64,000 bases of DNA from JAFEDN01 sp963832945 (GTDB lineage: Bacteria > Pseudomonadota > Gammaproteobacteria > Coxiellales > Coxiellaceae), in the NCBI GenBank assembly GCA_963832945.1, contig CAWHVV010000006.1, positions 124,001 to 188,000 on the forward strand, written 5' to 3'. Made by a program: the position numbers and the translations under genes. Below are positions 8,465-17,425 of this stretch, piece by piece. Within the stretch, counting starts at the first letter, position 1, and every line of letters begins with the position of its first letter. A model generated the notes under the pieces. It saw only the letters and a list, made by a program, of their open reading frames with translations, did not search any database and had not been told where the DNA came from.

Positions 8465-9523
8465 ATGGCAACATTGTCTCAGGCGATTCGTATGGCATTA
8501 CATTATGCCGAGGAAAATCTGCAATTAACGAATGTTTTTGGTCAGGACGTTGGCCCGCCACTGGGTGGTGTATTCACCGGAACACAGGGTTTAAAGACGG
8601 CCTGGAACACGCCGCTGGATGAGCGTGGCATCCTCGGCGCGGCTATCGGTCTGGCGATGGCGGGTCAGCGGTGTGTGGCTGAAATTCAGTTTTGTGATTA
8701 TATCTTTAACGCCCTCGATTTGTTGATGCTGGCCGGTAAAACCTGCTGGTCCAGTTATGGGGACTGGAATTTACCGATGACGATAATGACACCCGTCGGC
8801 AGCGGAATTCGTGGCTCTATTTATCATTCACATTCTTTCGACGCGGTAATGACACACATTCCCGGATGGAAAATTGTCATGCCTTCCAATCCTAAAGATG
8901 GTTACGGTCTACTTCTGAGCTGTCTGCGGGACCCTAATCCTACCATGTATTTAATGCCGAAGGCTTTAATGTATCAGAGCGGTGAAGAACTGATTCCCGG
9001 TGAATCGGCCAGCGGATTAAAAGCATTAATCGATAAACCGGTTAATAAAACCGAAGCCGAAACCTGGCAACCGAGATGGCCCGAAGAATTAACCGACTAT
9101 ACCGTACCCCTTGGTCAAGGCAAAATTGTTCGTGACGGCGCCGATATCACCGTGGTCAGTTATGGACGCCTGCTGCCGCTTTGTATTAAAGCCGCTACGC
9201 AGTTAGCAGCAGAGGGCGTGAATGCGGAAGTGATCGATATGCGGTCGCTCTGGCCTTACGATTGGGATTTGATTTCCAAATCCATATTAAAAACGCAATG
9301 CGTCGTGTATGTGAACGAGGACATGGAAGTGACTAATTTTGGAGAGCATTTAATTCGCCGCACGATTGATGAGCTTTTTTATCATTTGGCCGCGCCGCCG
9401 AAATTATTGGCTGGCGCATTTATTCCGGGAATTGGGTTGGCGCACAGCCTGGAAATGGCCAGCGTTCCACAACTCAATGATATTATCAAAACCGTTCACG
9501 CAGTTATCGCTGCGAAGGTATGA
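8465..9523 (+). CDS. 2-oxoacid dehydrogenase E1 component, beta subunit
   Basis: From ATG 8465 the product has 352 residues. It pairs with the alpha subunit to decarboxylate a 2-oxoacid and pass the acyl group to lipoyl-E2. Family motifs are G-Q-D-V-G near 25, E-I-Q-F-C-D-Y near 75, the P-V-G-S-G-I-R-G loop, and a transketolase C-terminal domain (T-V-V-S-Y-G-R; V-I-D-M-R-S-L-W-P-Y-D) in the last third. An upstream TTG at 8438 would overlap the alpha gene. AAGGG at 8449-8453 supports the ATG at 8465. Its stop TGA overlaps the start of lysAC (ATGA), so the three genes form an operon. Confidence 0.88.
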   Translation: MATLSQAIRMALHYAEENLQLTNVFGQDVGPPLGGVFTGTQGLKTAWNTPLDERGILGAAIGLAMAGQRCVAEIQFCDYIFNALDLLMLAGKTCWSSYGDWNLPMTIMTPVGSGIRGSIYHSHSFDAVMTHIPGWKIVMPSNPKDGYGLLLSCLRDPNPTMYLMPKALMYQSGEELIPGESASGLKALIDKPVNKTEAETWQPRWPEELTDYTVPLGQGKIVRDGADITVVSYGRLLPLCIKAATQLAAEGVNAEVIDMRSLWPYDWDLISKSILKTQCVVYVNEDMEVTNFGEHLIRRTIDELFYHLAAPPKLLAGAFIPGIGLAHSLEMASVPQLNDIIKTVHAVIAAKV

Positions 9524-12090
9524 TCATGACAATAGCCAGTCCATGGGTTGTAATTAAATTTGGTGGCACCAGTGTTTCTACGGAGAAAAACTGGCGCCAT
9601 ATCTTAACGATAATCCGCAGTCATTTGGCGGCATCCCGGCGGGTGCTGGTCGTATGCTCTGCCATTACACACGTATCGAATAAACTGGAGGCGCTGCTGA
9701 CGGCCTCTCTGGTGGGCGAACATACTCAGTTGCTCGCGGAACTGGAAGAAATTCACAAGCAGTTATGTACGGCGCTCAACGTGGATTTTGCTGCAAATCT
9801 GGCGGCTTATTTTAAGCGATTGACGCAACTGGCGGAAGGTATTTCCCTGATTGGCGAGCTCACGCCGCGAGTACGCGCACAGGTGATGGCCTTTGGTGAA
9901 TTAATGTTGACGGTTCTTGCGGCATCATTTCTCCGCTCGCAACAATTGCCGGTGGACTGGCAGGATGCGCGAAATTTATTAATTACGGAAACCGATACCC
10001 TTACTCACCACAGCGCCGCGTATTTAATGGCGCGCTGCAGCGCTCACCCGGATGCCAATGTATTAACAAAATTAAATACTCTTTCACCATTGGTGATCAC
10101 TCAGGGATTTATTGCCAGCAATTCCGCGGGAGAAACCGTTTTGCTTGGACGTGGTGGATCTGATACTTCCGCTGCTTATTTTGCTGCGAAGATAAGTGCG
10201 GAATTTTGTGAAATTTGGACGGATGTCGAAGGTATATTTACGGCGAATCCCAAACAGATTCCCGAAGCGCGTTTGCTGACACAACTGGATTACGACGAAG
10301 CACAGGAAATTGCTTCCATGGGCGGCAAGGTTTTGCATCCGAATTGCATCCCGCCGGTGAAGCAACAGCAAATTCCATTATATGTAAAATGTACATTCCT
10401 GCCGGATCAGGAAGGCACCAAAATTTCTCCTTCGGATGAAAAAGCCGCGGTGAAAATTAAATCGGTGATTTGCAAATACGGCGTTTCACTGATTTCGATT
10501 GAGACCGTCAGTATGTTGCATCAGGTTGGTTTTTTAGCCAATATTTTTAACTGTTTCAAGCACCGGGGATTATCCATCGATTTGATTTCAACTTCGGAGT
10601 CCAGTGTCACCGTTTCTTTGGATAACAGCGCTACGGCCGGCGATTCGGCATTAATTCAGTTATTGCTGCAGGATTTGTCTGCATTTGGCAAAGCGAGTTT
10701 AATGGGACCCTGCGCGACGGTTAGCCTGATTGGTCACCATATTCGCGCCACTCTGCCAAAATTGGGCGAGGTATTTGAGGTATTTGCGCAGCAGCAGATT
10801 CATCTGTTATCTCAGGCCGCCAACGATCTTAATTTAACGTTTGTTGTGGATGAAGATCAGGCTGAACGTCTGGCTCAAAAAATTCACGCGTTATTGATTG
10901 AAACAAACGGGCATAGTCACTTGCCAAAATCAGCGACTGCAAAAACTTTCCAGGCAACGCCATGGTGGGAAAAGCAGCGAAAACAGTTATTGGCGCTGAT
11001 GGAGCAATACCAGGAAGCTTTATATGTTTACGACGCCAATTGTTTACAGGAGCGCGCCAATCAGTTAATCAATTGCCGGGCGATAGATTGTATTTATTAC
11101 GCCATGAAGGCCAACGGTAATGCGGATATTTTACGGCAGTTCTTTCAGCTGGGCCTCAGTTTTGAATGTGTGTCGTGGAATGAAGTATTATTTGTGCTGG
11201 ATTTATTTCCAGATATCAGCCGGTCGCGGATTTTATTTACGCCAAATTTTGCCCTCCGGGAAGAATATGAAAATGCCGTTCGCGCAGGATTATGGGTCAC
11301 TCTTGATAGTTTATATCCGTTGCAGGCCTGGCCTGAAATCTTTACCGGCCAGAGAATTTTACTGCGCTTTGACCCGGGGCAGGGATATGGTCATCACCAT
11401 TACGTTTGCACCGGTGGCAGCGACTCCAAATTTGGCATCCCACTTTCGGAGTTGATGACGCTTCTCGAATTGGTAAAACAACATCGGGTGACGGTGATCG
11501 GTTTACATGCGCACGTGGGCAGCGGTATTTTGCGCGAAAAAACCTGGAAAGAAAATTATGTCGCTCTGGTGCAGTTACTGCCGCATTTTCCGGACGTCAC
11601 TGTGGTTAATGTCGGCGGCGGTCTGGGAGTAACTGAAAATTCAGGCCAGACGCCACTGGACATCGACGCGGTAAACGCGTCGCTGTCACAGGCGAAATCC
11701 GCTTTTCCGGAACTGCAAATCTGGATGGAGCCGGGGAGATATTTAGTTGCTGAAGCCGGGGTCATACTCGCCCGTGTTACGCAAGTGAAAGACAAAAACG
11801 GCGTCATGTTCGTGGGGATTGAAACCGGCATGAATTCTTTAATACGTCCGGCGTTGTATGGCTCCTATCATGAAATCGTTAATCTGACGCGCCTGCATGA
11901 AAAACCCGCCTTGACCGCGCACGTTGTCGGTCCGATTTGCGAGTCCGGCGATATTCTGGGCTACTCGCGAATCCTGCCCGAAACCCGCGAAGGTGACGTC
12001 TTCCTGATCGCCAACACGGGCGCCTATGGCCGGGTCATGGGTTCCCATTACAACCTGCGTAACCCCGCCCGCGAATGCTGGTCCCGTTAA
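9520..12090 (+). CDS. lysAC: Bifunctional aspartate kinase / diaminopimelate decarboxylase
   Basis: At 856 residues this fusion carries out the first and last steps of the DAP-lysine pathway. Residues 1-300 are the aspartokinase: K-F-G-G-T-S-V at 13-19 and the R-G-G-S-D-T-S ATP-binding motif near 210. Two ACT domains lie at about 315-465 and are the probable site of lysine feedback. Residues 485-856 are the PLP decarboxylase: Lys530 in Y-A-M-K-A-N binds PLP, H-A-H-V-G-S-G near 665, a glycine loop V-G-G-G-L-G, M-E-P-G-R-Y, and Cys807 in C-E-S-G-D for the shared active site. Fused LysC-LysA proteins are known in some gammaproteobacteria, including Legionella relatives. It overlaps the E1 beta gene by four bases. 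A palindrome at 12115 follows and may end transcription. A diverged remnant of a second copy of its 3' end lies at 12967-13074. Confidence 0.95.
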   Translation: MIMTIASPWVVIKFGGTSVSTEKNWRHILTIIRSHLAASRRVLVVCSAITHVSNKLEALLTASLVGEHTQLLAELEEIHKQLCTALNVDFAANLAAYFKRLTQLAEGISLIGELTPRVRAQVMAFGELMLTVLAASFLRSQQLPVDWQDARNLLITETDTLTHHSAAYLMARCSAHPDANVLTKLNTLSPLVITQGFIASNSAGETVLLGRGGSDTSAAYFAAKISAEFCEIWTDVEGIFTANPKQIPEARLLTQLDYDEAQEIASMGGKVLHPNCIPPVKQQQIPLYVKCTFLPDQEGTKISPSDEKAAVKIKSVICKYGVSLISIETVSMLHQVGFLANIFNCFKHRGLSIDLISTSESSVTVSLDNSATAGDSALIQLLLQDLSAFGKASLMGPCATVSLIGHHIRATLPKLGEVFEVFAQQQIHLLSQAANDLNLTFVVDEDQAERLAQKIHALLIETNGHSHLPKSATAKTFQATPWWEKQRKQLLALMEQYQEALYVYDANCLQERANQLINCRAIDCIYYAMKANGNADILRQFFQLGLSFECVSWNEVLFVLDLFPDISRSRILFTPNFALREEYENAVRAGLWVTLDSLYPLQAWPEIFTGQRILLRFDPGQGYGHHHYVCTGGSDSKFGIPLSELMTLLELVKQHRVTVIGLHAHVGSGILREKTWKENYVALVQLLPHFPDVTVVNVGGGLGVTENSGQTPLDIDAVNASLSQAKSAFPELQIWMEPGRYLVAEAGVILARVTQVKDKNGVMFVGIETGMNSLIRPALYGSYHEIVNLTRLHEKPALTAHVVGPICESGDILGYSRILPETREGDVFLIANTGAYGRVMGSHYNLRNPARECWSR

Positions 12091-12114
12091 GAATTACACT
12101 TTTTCGAAAAAAAG

Positions 12115-12169
12115 GGGGTCAAATCTGGAATTGTGAATAGAATCTATTCACAATTCCAGATTTGACCCC
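12115..12169. repeat. Perfect 55-bp palindrome, GGGGTCAAATCT family
   Basis: Two perfect 27-base arms flank a single central A. The ends read GGGGTCAAATCTGG. It lies 24 bases after the lysAC stop and is followed by a T-rich stretch, so it may act as a terminator. The same palindrome with one mismatch is at 13093-13147. The terminal GGGGTCAA(A/G)TCT matches the ends of the RAYT transposon at 59805-60858. Confidence 0.85.
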
Positions 12170-12189
12170 TTTTCTCTTTCTCTCCATCT

Positions 12190-12217
12190 AAAAAGGGGCG
12201 GGCGAGGCCGCCCGCGG
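12190..12217 (-). terminator. Rho-independent terminator of the small secreted protein gene
   Basis: A GC-rich stem (GGGCGG paired with CCGCCC around 12197-12213) is followed on the minus strand by CTTTTT. It sits 12 bases past the stop of the gene at 12229-12696. Confidence 0.7.
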
Positions 12218-12228
12218 TTCTAGAAAAA

Positions 12229-12696
12229 CTATTTCTTATTCACACAAGTAGTATCTTTAAAATAAATATTGGTATTGTTATCAGCTAAAGTGAGATATCC
12301 AATGACATGCTCTATAGAACCATCAGCGCCAATCCGATGCAGACCGGTCACAACTTGAAAAGCAGGATTTGAATAGTGCATAGTGGAAGTTTTTGCATCC
12401 AAGTTAAGCGTAACGGTTCCGCCATCTAAATCCACAGGATTGAGATTTTTATCGAATCCACTTACAGTAAGCGTACACTTACTGGTAGTCACATTGCCGA
12501 GTAGTCCTTCAACAAAAGAGTAAGCTAGATAATCTGTAGTATTTCCAGTTATAAATATCAGCGGTTTACCACTGCAAGTTGAAGAGAATGTGTCGGTTGT
12601 GATGCTTGTGCATTGTGTCAAGCCAATAGTACCTTGAGCAGCAGATACACCACCAGCAAAAACCAAGGAAATCAATGTTAAGAATTTTTTTTTCAT
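12229..12696 (-). CDS. Small secreted protein, unknown function
   Basis: This encodes 155 residues. M-K-K-K-F-L-T-L-I-S-L-V-F-A-G-G-V-S-A-A is a clear signal peptide of about 19 residues. The mature part is beta-rich and T/N/S-rich. It has four cysteines (Q-C-T, T-C-S, K-C-T, and T-C-V at the end) that could form two disulphides in the periplasm. No family is recognised. It has its own terminator (12190-12217). It sits alone between two GGGGTCAA palindromes and a lysAC remnant, so it may have arrived with the DNA that split or duplicated the lysAC 3' region. Confidence 0.65.
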   Translation of the reverse strand: MKKKFLTLISLVFAGGVSAAQGTIGLTQCTSITTDTFSSTCSGKPLIFITGNTTDYLAYSFVEGLLGNVTTSKCTLTVSGFDKNLNPVDLDGGTVTLNLDAKTSTMHYSNPAFQVVTGLHRIGADGSIEHVIGYLTLADNNTNIYFKDTTCVNKK

Positions 12697-12763
12697 GTCT
12701 ACCTCTTGAGTTTTTTTATAGGATTATTAAGTGCGTATACTAACATAAACTCCAGGAGTTTCA

Positions 12764-12837
12764 AGGGATACAGGGTCAAATCTTACGGCTGTCCCAAGTT
12801 TTTAATTAAAACACAAGGGGATACAGGGTCAAATCTT
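12764..12837 (+). repeat. Two direct copies of a 20-bp GGGATACAGGGTCAAATCTT motif
   Basis: The motif occurs at about 12765-12784 and 12818-12837. Its second half (AGGGTCAAATCT) is a half-site of the palindrome family at 12115 and 13093. These look like degenerate single ends of the same family in the gene-free stretch 12697-13194. The rest of that stretch holds the lysAC remnant and the second palindrome. Confidence 0.6.
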
Positions 12838-12966
12838 GAACTGAGAGCGGATAATTTGTTCCAGGGAGAAGATGGTATCAACTAGTCCTAAATTGGAAGT
12901 TAGTTCTGCTTGAACTTTATGATAGGCTTTTACGGATCCGCAGGTTCTGACCCTGACTGATCTGAA

Positions 12967-13074
12967 AAACCCGCATTGACCGCGCACGTCGTCGGCCCAA
13001 TTTGCGAATCCGGCGATATCCTGGGATATTCGCGCATCCTGCCAGAAACCCGCGAATACTGGTCCAGCTAAGAA
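12967..13074 (+). pseudogene. Remnant of a second lysAC 3' end
   Basis: From GAAAAACCC at 12964 the sequence aligns with lysAC 11899-11991. It then jumps across 84 bases to the lysAC terminal codons (C-W-S-R-stop in lysAC, Y-W-S-S-stop here) and continues into the shared sequence TAAGAATTACACTTTTTC. The jump lies between two CCCGCGAA sequences (11984-11991 and 12068-12075 in lysAC). Over the 31 aligned codons I count ten differences, all at third positions and all silent. The source was therefore a copy evolving as a functional protein, not a recent local duplicate. Confidence 0.75.
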
Positions 13075-13092
13075 TTACACTTTTTCTGAAAA

Positions 13093-13147
13093 GGGGTCAA
13101 ATCTGGACTTGTGAATAGAATCTATTCACAATTCCAGATTTGACCCC
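13093..13147. repeat. 55-bp palindrome, second copy, one arm mismatch
   Basis: This has the same sequence as 12115-12169 apart from one base in the left arm (GGACTT instead of GGAATT). It lies after the lysAC remnant exactly as the first copy lies after lysAC, so tail and palindrome duplicated or arrived together. It ends 47 bases before the PAP2 gene. Confidence 0.85.
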
Positions 13148-13194
13148 CTCTTAATCTTAATGTTCCCTTAAGGTTTTTCCTTTATACTAGCCAA

Positions 13195-14235
13195 ATGACT
13201 AAATTAGCCGTACCTTCTTCTTCCGTTAGTGTGGACCCGGCGCCTCTGCCGATCTTCACGCGTTTATGGAAATATTTAAAACAAGACACTGATATATATA
13301 GTTTTATATCAAAAAATATCATCTCTTCCTATACTCGGGAAGAGGCCGTAGTCCATGGGCTGCTGGGGGTGCTGTTAATCAGTGCGCTGACCCTGTTGGC
13401 AATAAATCAGGTCTTTTTCCATTTTACCGTCTGGCCTATTCCCATGGAGATGTTCACGGGAGTGCCGCTATTGCTTTTAATATGGTTGGTGATTGGCCAT
13501 GTTCATCAGGCCAGATGGCCCCGTTTCGGCCTGCTGGCGATAACCTGTTCAAAAATAGGTCTTTATTTGACGGTCTGTACTCTATGCTGTATGGCGACAT
13601 TAACCACGCCATTTGCCATCATCGACCATCATTTAGTGCAGTTTGACCGGACCCTTGGAGTGGATGTTACCCATCTTATGGCGTGGGCCTATCAATATCC
13701 ATTTTTACTTAAGGTGCTGACTTTTAGTTATAATAGCTGGTACTTTCAAATCATTATCACTCCTCTCGCCATGGCGCTGTTAAAGAAATCAGAGATCATT
13801 AACCGCTATTACATGGGCGTTTTTATCAGTCTGGTGTTTATTACTTTCATTTTCTATTTCTTTCCCACTATCGCTCCGGCGGGGGTAATGCAAAGTCCGT
13901 ATTTTGGCGAGGATCAATATCATTTAGTTCAACGTTTTAATGAAATACATCAGCGGTTGCCAATAACGGTTTTTGATGGTGGGGTTATCGGCTTTCCTTC
14001 TCCCCATGTTATTCTGAGTTTACTGGTGCTGGTGGCGTGGAGAAAAATAAAAATCGTATTTTATCCACTGATTATTTTAAATGCTTTCCTTATTTTAGCG
14101 ACAATGGCTTTAGGGTACCATTATCTGGCCGATGTGTTAGCCAGCGCAGTGATTGTGGCGCTGGTACTGACCGCGATCCATTTTCTCTATAAAAAATATT
14201 TTTATATCCAATCCCTGGCGATCAAAAAATCCTGA
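13195..14235 (+). CDS. PAP2-superfamily inner-membrane phosphatase/phosphotransferase
   Basis: This encodes 346 residues with about six hydrophobic segments starting near residue 55. The C-terminal third carries PAP2 signatures: G-F-P-S-P-H near residue 265 and Y-H-Y-L-A-D-V near 305, which supply the catalytic histidines. The layout, with a long N-terminal membrane part and the F-D-R-T-L-G-V-D segment, matches the PAP2_3/Aur1-like branch acting on lipid phosphates or lipid headgroups at the outer face of the inner membrane. The substrate is unknown. The 3' end overlaps the convergent hemF by 34 bases. Confidence 0.78.
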   Translation: MTKLAVPSSSVSVDPAPLPIFTRLWKYLKQDTDIYSFISKNIISSYTREEAVVHGLLGVLLISALTLLAINQVFFHFTVWPIPMEMFTGVPLLLLIWLVIGHVHQARWPRFGLLAITCSKIGLYLTVCTLCCMATLTTPFAIIDHHLVQFDRTLGVDVTHLMAWAYQYPFLLKVLTFSYNSWYFQIIITPLAMALLKKSEIINRYYMGVFISLVFITFIFYFFPTIAPAGVMQSPYFGEDQYHLVQRFNEIHQRLPITVFDGGVIGFPSPHVILSLLVLVAWRKIKIVFYPLIILNAFLILATMALGYHYLADVLASAVIVALVLTAIHFLYKKYFYIQSLAIKKS

Positions 14236-15117
14236 TGCAAACGCGCTTCCGGACTGTCAGGCTCACAGCGCCATTGATAATGCCAGTGCACTTGTGGGGG
14301 TAAAGATAATAGAATGGATTCGGTTCGGCCACCGCTCTGGAGCCCGAATAAAGTGCCACGATCATACAGTAAATTAAACTCCACATAACGTCCGCGGCGG
14401 TAACATTGAAAATCACGCTGTCGCCCTGTGAAAGGGGTATTTTTACGGCGCTGCACGATGGGGAGATATCCCGATAAGAAATGCTCACCCACACTCTGCA
14501 TCAAATTGAAACATTTATCAAATTCCCAACATTTCAGATCGTCGAAAAATAGCCCGCCGACGCCGCGCGCTTCATTACGGTGGGGTAAATAAAAATATTG
14601 ATCACAGGCCTGTTTGAACTGGGAATAAAGAGCTTCCCCGAAAGGCTCACACGCCTGGCGGGCATTACGATGCCAATGCCGGCAGTCTTCTACGTAACCA
14701 TAGTAAGGCGTTAAATCAAATCCTCCCCCAAACCACCAGAGCGGTTCAACCCCGGGTTTTTCTGCAATAAAAAAGCGCACATTGAGGTGGGCGGTGGGGA
14801 CATGAGGGTTGGATGGGTGAACAACCACTGAAACACCCAGAGCCTGAAACTCGCTGCCGGACAGCTCCGGGTTGCGGGCTGTGGCTGCCGGAGGCAGTTT
14901 CCGGCCGTAAATATGGGAAAAATTGACAGCGGCTTTTTCAAAAATCTTTCCTTCCGAGATCACCCGGGTTCGGCCCGCCGCCGCCATGGGGGTATTCCCA
15001 AAGATCCTCCAGGAATCCGGCCTCTTTATCTTCGGCAGTTAAAGCATGGCAGATAGAATCCTGTAGACGGAATAAATAATCTCTGACTATGGCTATTTTA
15101 GATTCAGGATGACTCAT
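14202..15117 (-). pseudogene. hemF: Oxygen-dependent coproporphyrinogen III oxidase, frameshifted
   Basis: Two overlapping minus-strand frames together give a full HemF of about 305 residues. The N-terminal frame starts at ATG 15117 (M-S-H-P-E-S-K) and runs to E-Y-P-H-G-G-G-G. The second frame supplies R-T-R-V-I-S-E-G and everything after, including W-W-F-G-G-G-F-D-L-T-P-Y-Y and N-E-A-R-G-V-G-G-L-F-F-D-D. One extra C in the GGC repeat at about 14973-14987 separates them. HemF converts coproporphyrinogen III to protoporphyrinogen IX with O2. All the rest looks intact, so this is a recent mutation, a sequencing error in GC-rich DNA, or slippage. It follows comF by 17 bases on the same strand. 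An ATG at 14987 allows only a truncated product lacking the first 55 or so residues. Confidence 0.85.
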
Positions 15118-15134
15118 GTGAATATTGTAATCAA

Positions 15135-15875
15135 TTATGCCGCTCGCGCGCAACACCAGATGTCTATTTTTTGTATGCCCCGAGTCAGGAGTAACCGGCT
15201 CAGTTGGCGAGTGGTTTGCCCGGTGGTCATCACGTCATCCACAATGGCCACGTGTGTAAATTTAAGATCTTTTTCTGCAGAAAAAGCTCCGGACAGGTTA
15301 CGTCGCCGGATATTTGCGGAAAGCCGGGTTTGCGGTACAGTATTTTTGTGCCGGTGACAATGATCATAGAGAATGGGGATGTTAAACCGCTTACTGAGAG
15401 GTTTGGCAATTTCCACAGCCTGATTGAACCCGCGCCGGCGAATACGCTGATGATGCAAAGGAACTGGAATAAGACATTCCGGAAGGGAATTTGCCTGATC
15501 GCTGACGGCATCAATCAGTAATTCTCCGAGCAGACGCGCGTAATGCAGGCGCTGATGAAATTTCAATTGAATGATCAGCGTTGATATCGGCGGCTCATAA
15601 AGAAAAGGGGAGATGCAGGCTGTAAACTCCGGCGGATTGCTTAAACACACGCCGCATTGACTGCCCGTTTCAATGGGCAGAGCGCAGCGCCGGCAAGCCC
15701 GCCTAATCCAGGGCAATCCGCGTTGGCAACAAAGACAAATCATTTGCCCGGCAGACAACGCTTTGCTGCATAAATAGCACCGCGCAGGGAATAACCAGTT
15801 TAAAAGTTTCTGCTGTAGGGGCGGGAATGGGTGCAGCCGCTTTCCCAAAGTTGTTATTAAAGTACTGATCCTCAT
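15135..15875 (-). CDS. comF: ComF-family phosphoribosyltransferase-like protein
   Basis: From ATG 15875 this encodes 246 residues; a TTG at 15926 would add 17. The N-terminus has the double zinc-finger-like set C-Y-L-C, C-L-C-C, C-x-x-C, C-G-V-C that marks ComF/GntX proteins. The C-terminus has the PRPP loop V-A-I-V-D-D-V-M-T-T-G-Q-T. ComF is needed for DNA uptake in naturally competent bacteria; its molecular role here is inferred from the family. It is divergent from bioC and upstream of hemF in a probable two-gene operon. Confidence 0.88.
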   Translation of the reverse strand: MRISTLITTLGKRLHPFPPLQQKLLNWLFPARCYLCSKALSAGQMICLCCQRGLPWIRRACRRCALPIETGSQCGVCLSNPPEFTACISPFLYEPPISTLIIQLKFHQRLHYARLLGELLIDAVSDQANSLPECLIPVPLHHQRIRRRGFNQAVEIAKPLSKRFNIPILYDHCHRHKNTVPQTRLSANIRRRNLSGAFSAEKDLKFTHVAIVDDVMTTGQTTRQLSRLLLTRGIQKIDIWCCARAA

Positions 15876-15935
15876 AAGAACATCCTGAATGTTTTCTTTG
15901 ACCCACTCAATACAGTAAAAATCCAATATGTTAAA

Positions 15936-16820
15936 ATGGCGGATATGATGAATAAAATGACTCCTTTATTGGACCGCCGGGCTGCCATTGCGGGTTTCAA
16001 CCGCGCCGCCGGCCAGTACGATCAGATGTCGGTATTGCAGCGCGAGATTGCGGATCGACTGCTTGACCGTCTGGAGTGGATGAAGATTGAGCCCATGACC
16101 ATTCTCGACATTGGCGCCAGAACCGGCTATACCACCCGGTTTTTATGCGAAAAATTCCCACAGGCGCAGATAATCGCCACGGATTGGTCGCAAAATTTAT
16201 TAAAGCTGGCGGGATCTTTAGACGCCATCAGGGTATGCGCTGACCCCGAAAGGTTGCCATTACCTTCTCAGGTAGCGGATCTGATTATCTCCAATCTCAC
16301 CTGGCACTGGCTGGATGACCCCGCTCACTGTTTCCGTGAATGGCGGCGCCTGTTGAAACCTGGCGGATTGTTACTATTCACCACCTGTGGTCCCGATACC
16401 TTTTATGAACTTCGCGCCAGTTTCGCCGGCGTTGACGAGCAGGCGCATGTACACCTGTTTTTGGATATGCACGATATCGGCGACGCCATGATGGCAGCGC
16501 AATTTGCCGATCCAGTGATGCAGGCGGAACGTCTCTGTTTTACTTATTCCTCTCCCGCTAAATTTTTCCGGGATTTGCGCGCCACGGGAGTAACCAATGC
16601 GCTAAAGGAGCGCCGTCGGAGTCTTACGGGAAAAAACCGTTGGCAACGCATGCTCTCGGAGTATGGCAAATTTTCAACTCCAGACAGCGGTTGGCCTGCT
16701 ACGGTGGAAGTGATTTTTGGTTTAGGCTGGGCGGGTGGGGATGCGCCTGGCAGCCATCAGGACAGGCAGGGGGAGATTGTCGTCCCTGTAAGCCATATCA
16801 AAAGGAGAACCGATGAATAA
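15936..16820 (+). CDS. bioC: Malonyl-[ACP] O-methyltransferase
   Basis: At 294 residues this is a class I SAM methyltransferase. I-L-D-I-G-A-R-T-G at about 55-63 is motif I (usually D-x-G-x-G-T-G; here an Arg sits in the loop). S-N-L-T-W-H-W-L-D-D is the BioC-typical segment near 125, and L-K-P-G-G-L-L-L-F-T-T-C-G-P-D is motif III. BioC methylates malonyl-ACP to start pimelate synthesis for biotin. No other bio gene is in the window. The last eight bases overlap msrB. Several in-frame Met codons near the start leave the exact N-terminus open. Confidence 0.88.
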   Translation: MADMMNKMTPLLDRRAAIAGFNRAAGQYDQMSVLQREIADRLLDRLEWMKIEPMTILDIGARTGYTTRFLCEKFPQAQIIATDWSQNLLKLAGSLDAIRVCADPERLPLPSQVADLIISNLTWHWLDDPAHCFREWRRLLKPGGLLLFTTCGPDTFYELRASFAGVDEQAHVHLFLDMHDIGDAMMAAQFADPVMQAERLCFTYSSPAKFFRDLRATGVTNALKERRRSLTGKNRWQRMLSEYGKFSTPDSGWPATVEVIFGLGWAGGDAPGSHQDRQGEIVVPVSHIKRRTDE

Positions 16821-17214
16821 AATCCATAAAAGCCCTGAAAAATGGCGTGCGCAGTTAACCGCCGAGCAGTACCGGGTTACCCGGGAGAAGGGGACGGAAA
16901 GAGCATTTACCGGCGAATATGCGAACTGCCATCAGGAAGGTGTTTATCACTGTGTGTGTTGCGGTCAAACCCTGTTTGGTTCAGAGGATAAATTTGATTC
17001 TGGTTGTGGATGGCCCAGCTTTACCCAGCCATTAAACAGTGATGCCGTTGCCGCCCGGCAGGATCTTTCTGCTGGAATGGTGCGCACCGAAATTCTTTGC
17101 CAGCGCTGTGACGCCCATTTAGGCCATGTTTTCGACGACGGCCCCGGGCCAACGCATCAACGCTATTGCATCAATTCTGCCGCTCTGAAATTACGCCCAC
17201 GCCATTCCCGCTGA
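16813..17214 (+). CDS. msrB: Peptide-methionine (R)-S-oxide reductase
   Basis: At 133 residues this has standard length. It reduces Met-R-sulfoxide in proteins using thioredoxin. Two zinc CxxC pairs are visible (C-V-C-C-G and C-Q-R-C-D). G-C-G-W-P-S-F is the substrate-binding signature, and the catalytic Cys is in R-Y-C-I-N-S-A near residue 117. It has no signal peptide, so it is cytoplasmic. It is translationally coupled to bioC by overlap. The 211 bases downstream are AT-rich and lead to the lipase gene. Confidence 0.95.
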   Translation: MNKIHKSPEKWRAQLTAEQYRVTREKGTERAFTGEYANCHQEGVYHCVCCGQTLFGSEDKFDSGCGWPSFTQPLNSDAVAARQDLSAGMVRTEILCQRCDAHLGHVFDDGPGPTHQRYCINSAALKLRPRHSR

Positions 17215-17425
17215 CGCCACGAATTGTCCCCGCCTCATGAGAGCAGGCGTGGCTCCTTCTTCCCTTCGATCCCCACCATCGCGTAAGGAACTTTGAACAG
17301 CAATTCCATTTTAGACCACCATCTCTAGAAATAACATTTTCAAATTTATTCATAATTAATACTAGCTTAATATTAATAATTTATTATATATAAATATAAA
17401 AGTACATAAGCCTATAGAGACTAAA

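Noticed and set aside
14202..14987. A short HemF starting at ATG 14987 as a complete gene
   Set aside because: It lacks the conserved first 55 residues, which are present in the adjacent frame, so a frameshifted full gene explains the data better.
17171..17353. Minus-strand 60-residue frame after msrB
   Set aside because: It overlaps the msrB 3' end, and its sequence shows no family or ribosome-binding site.
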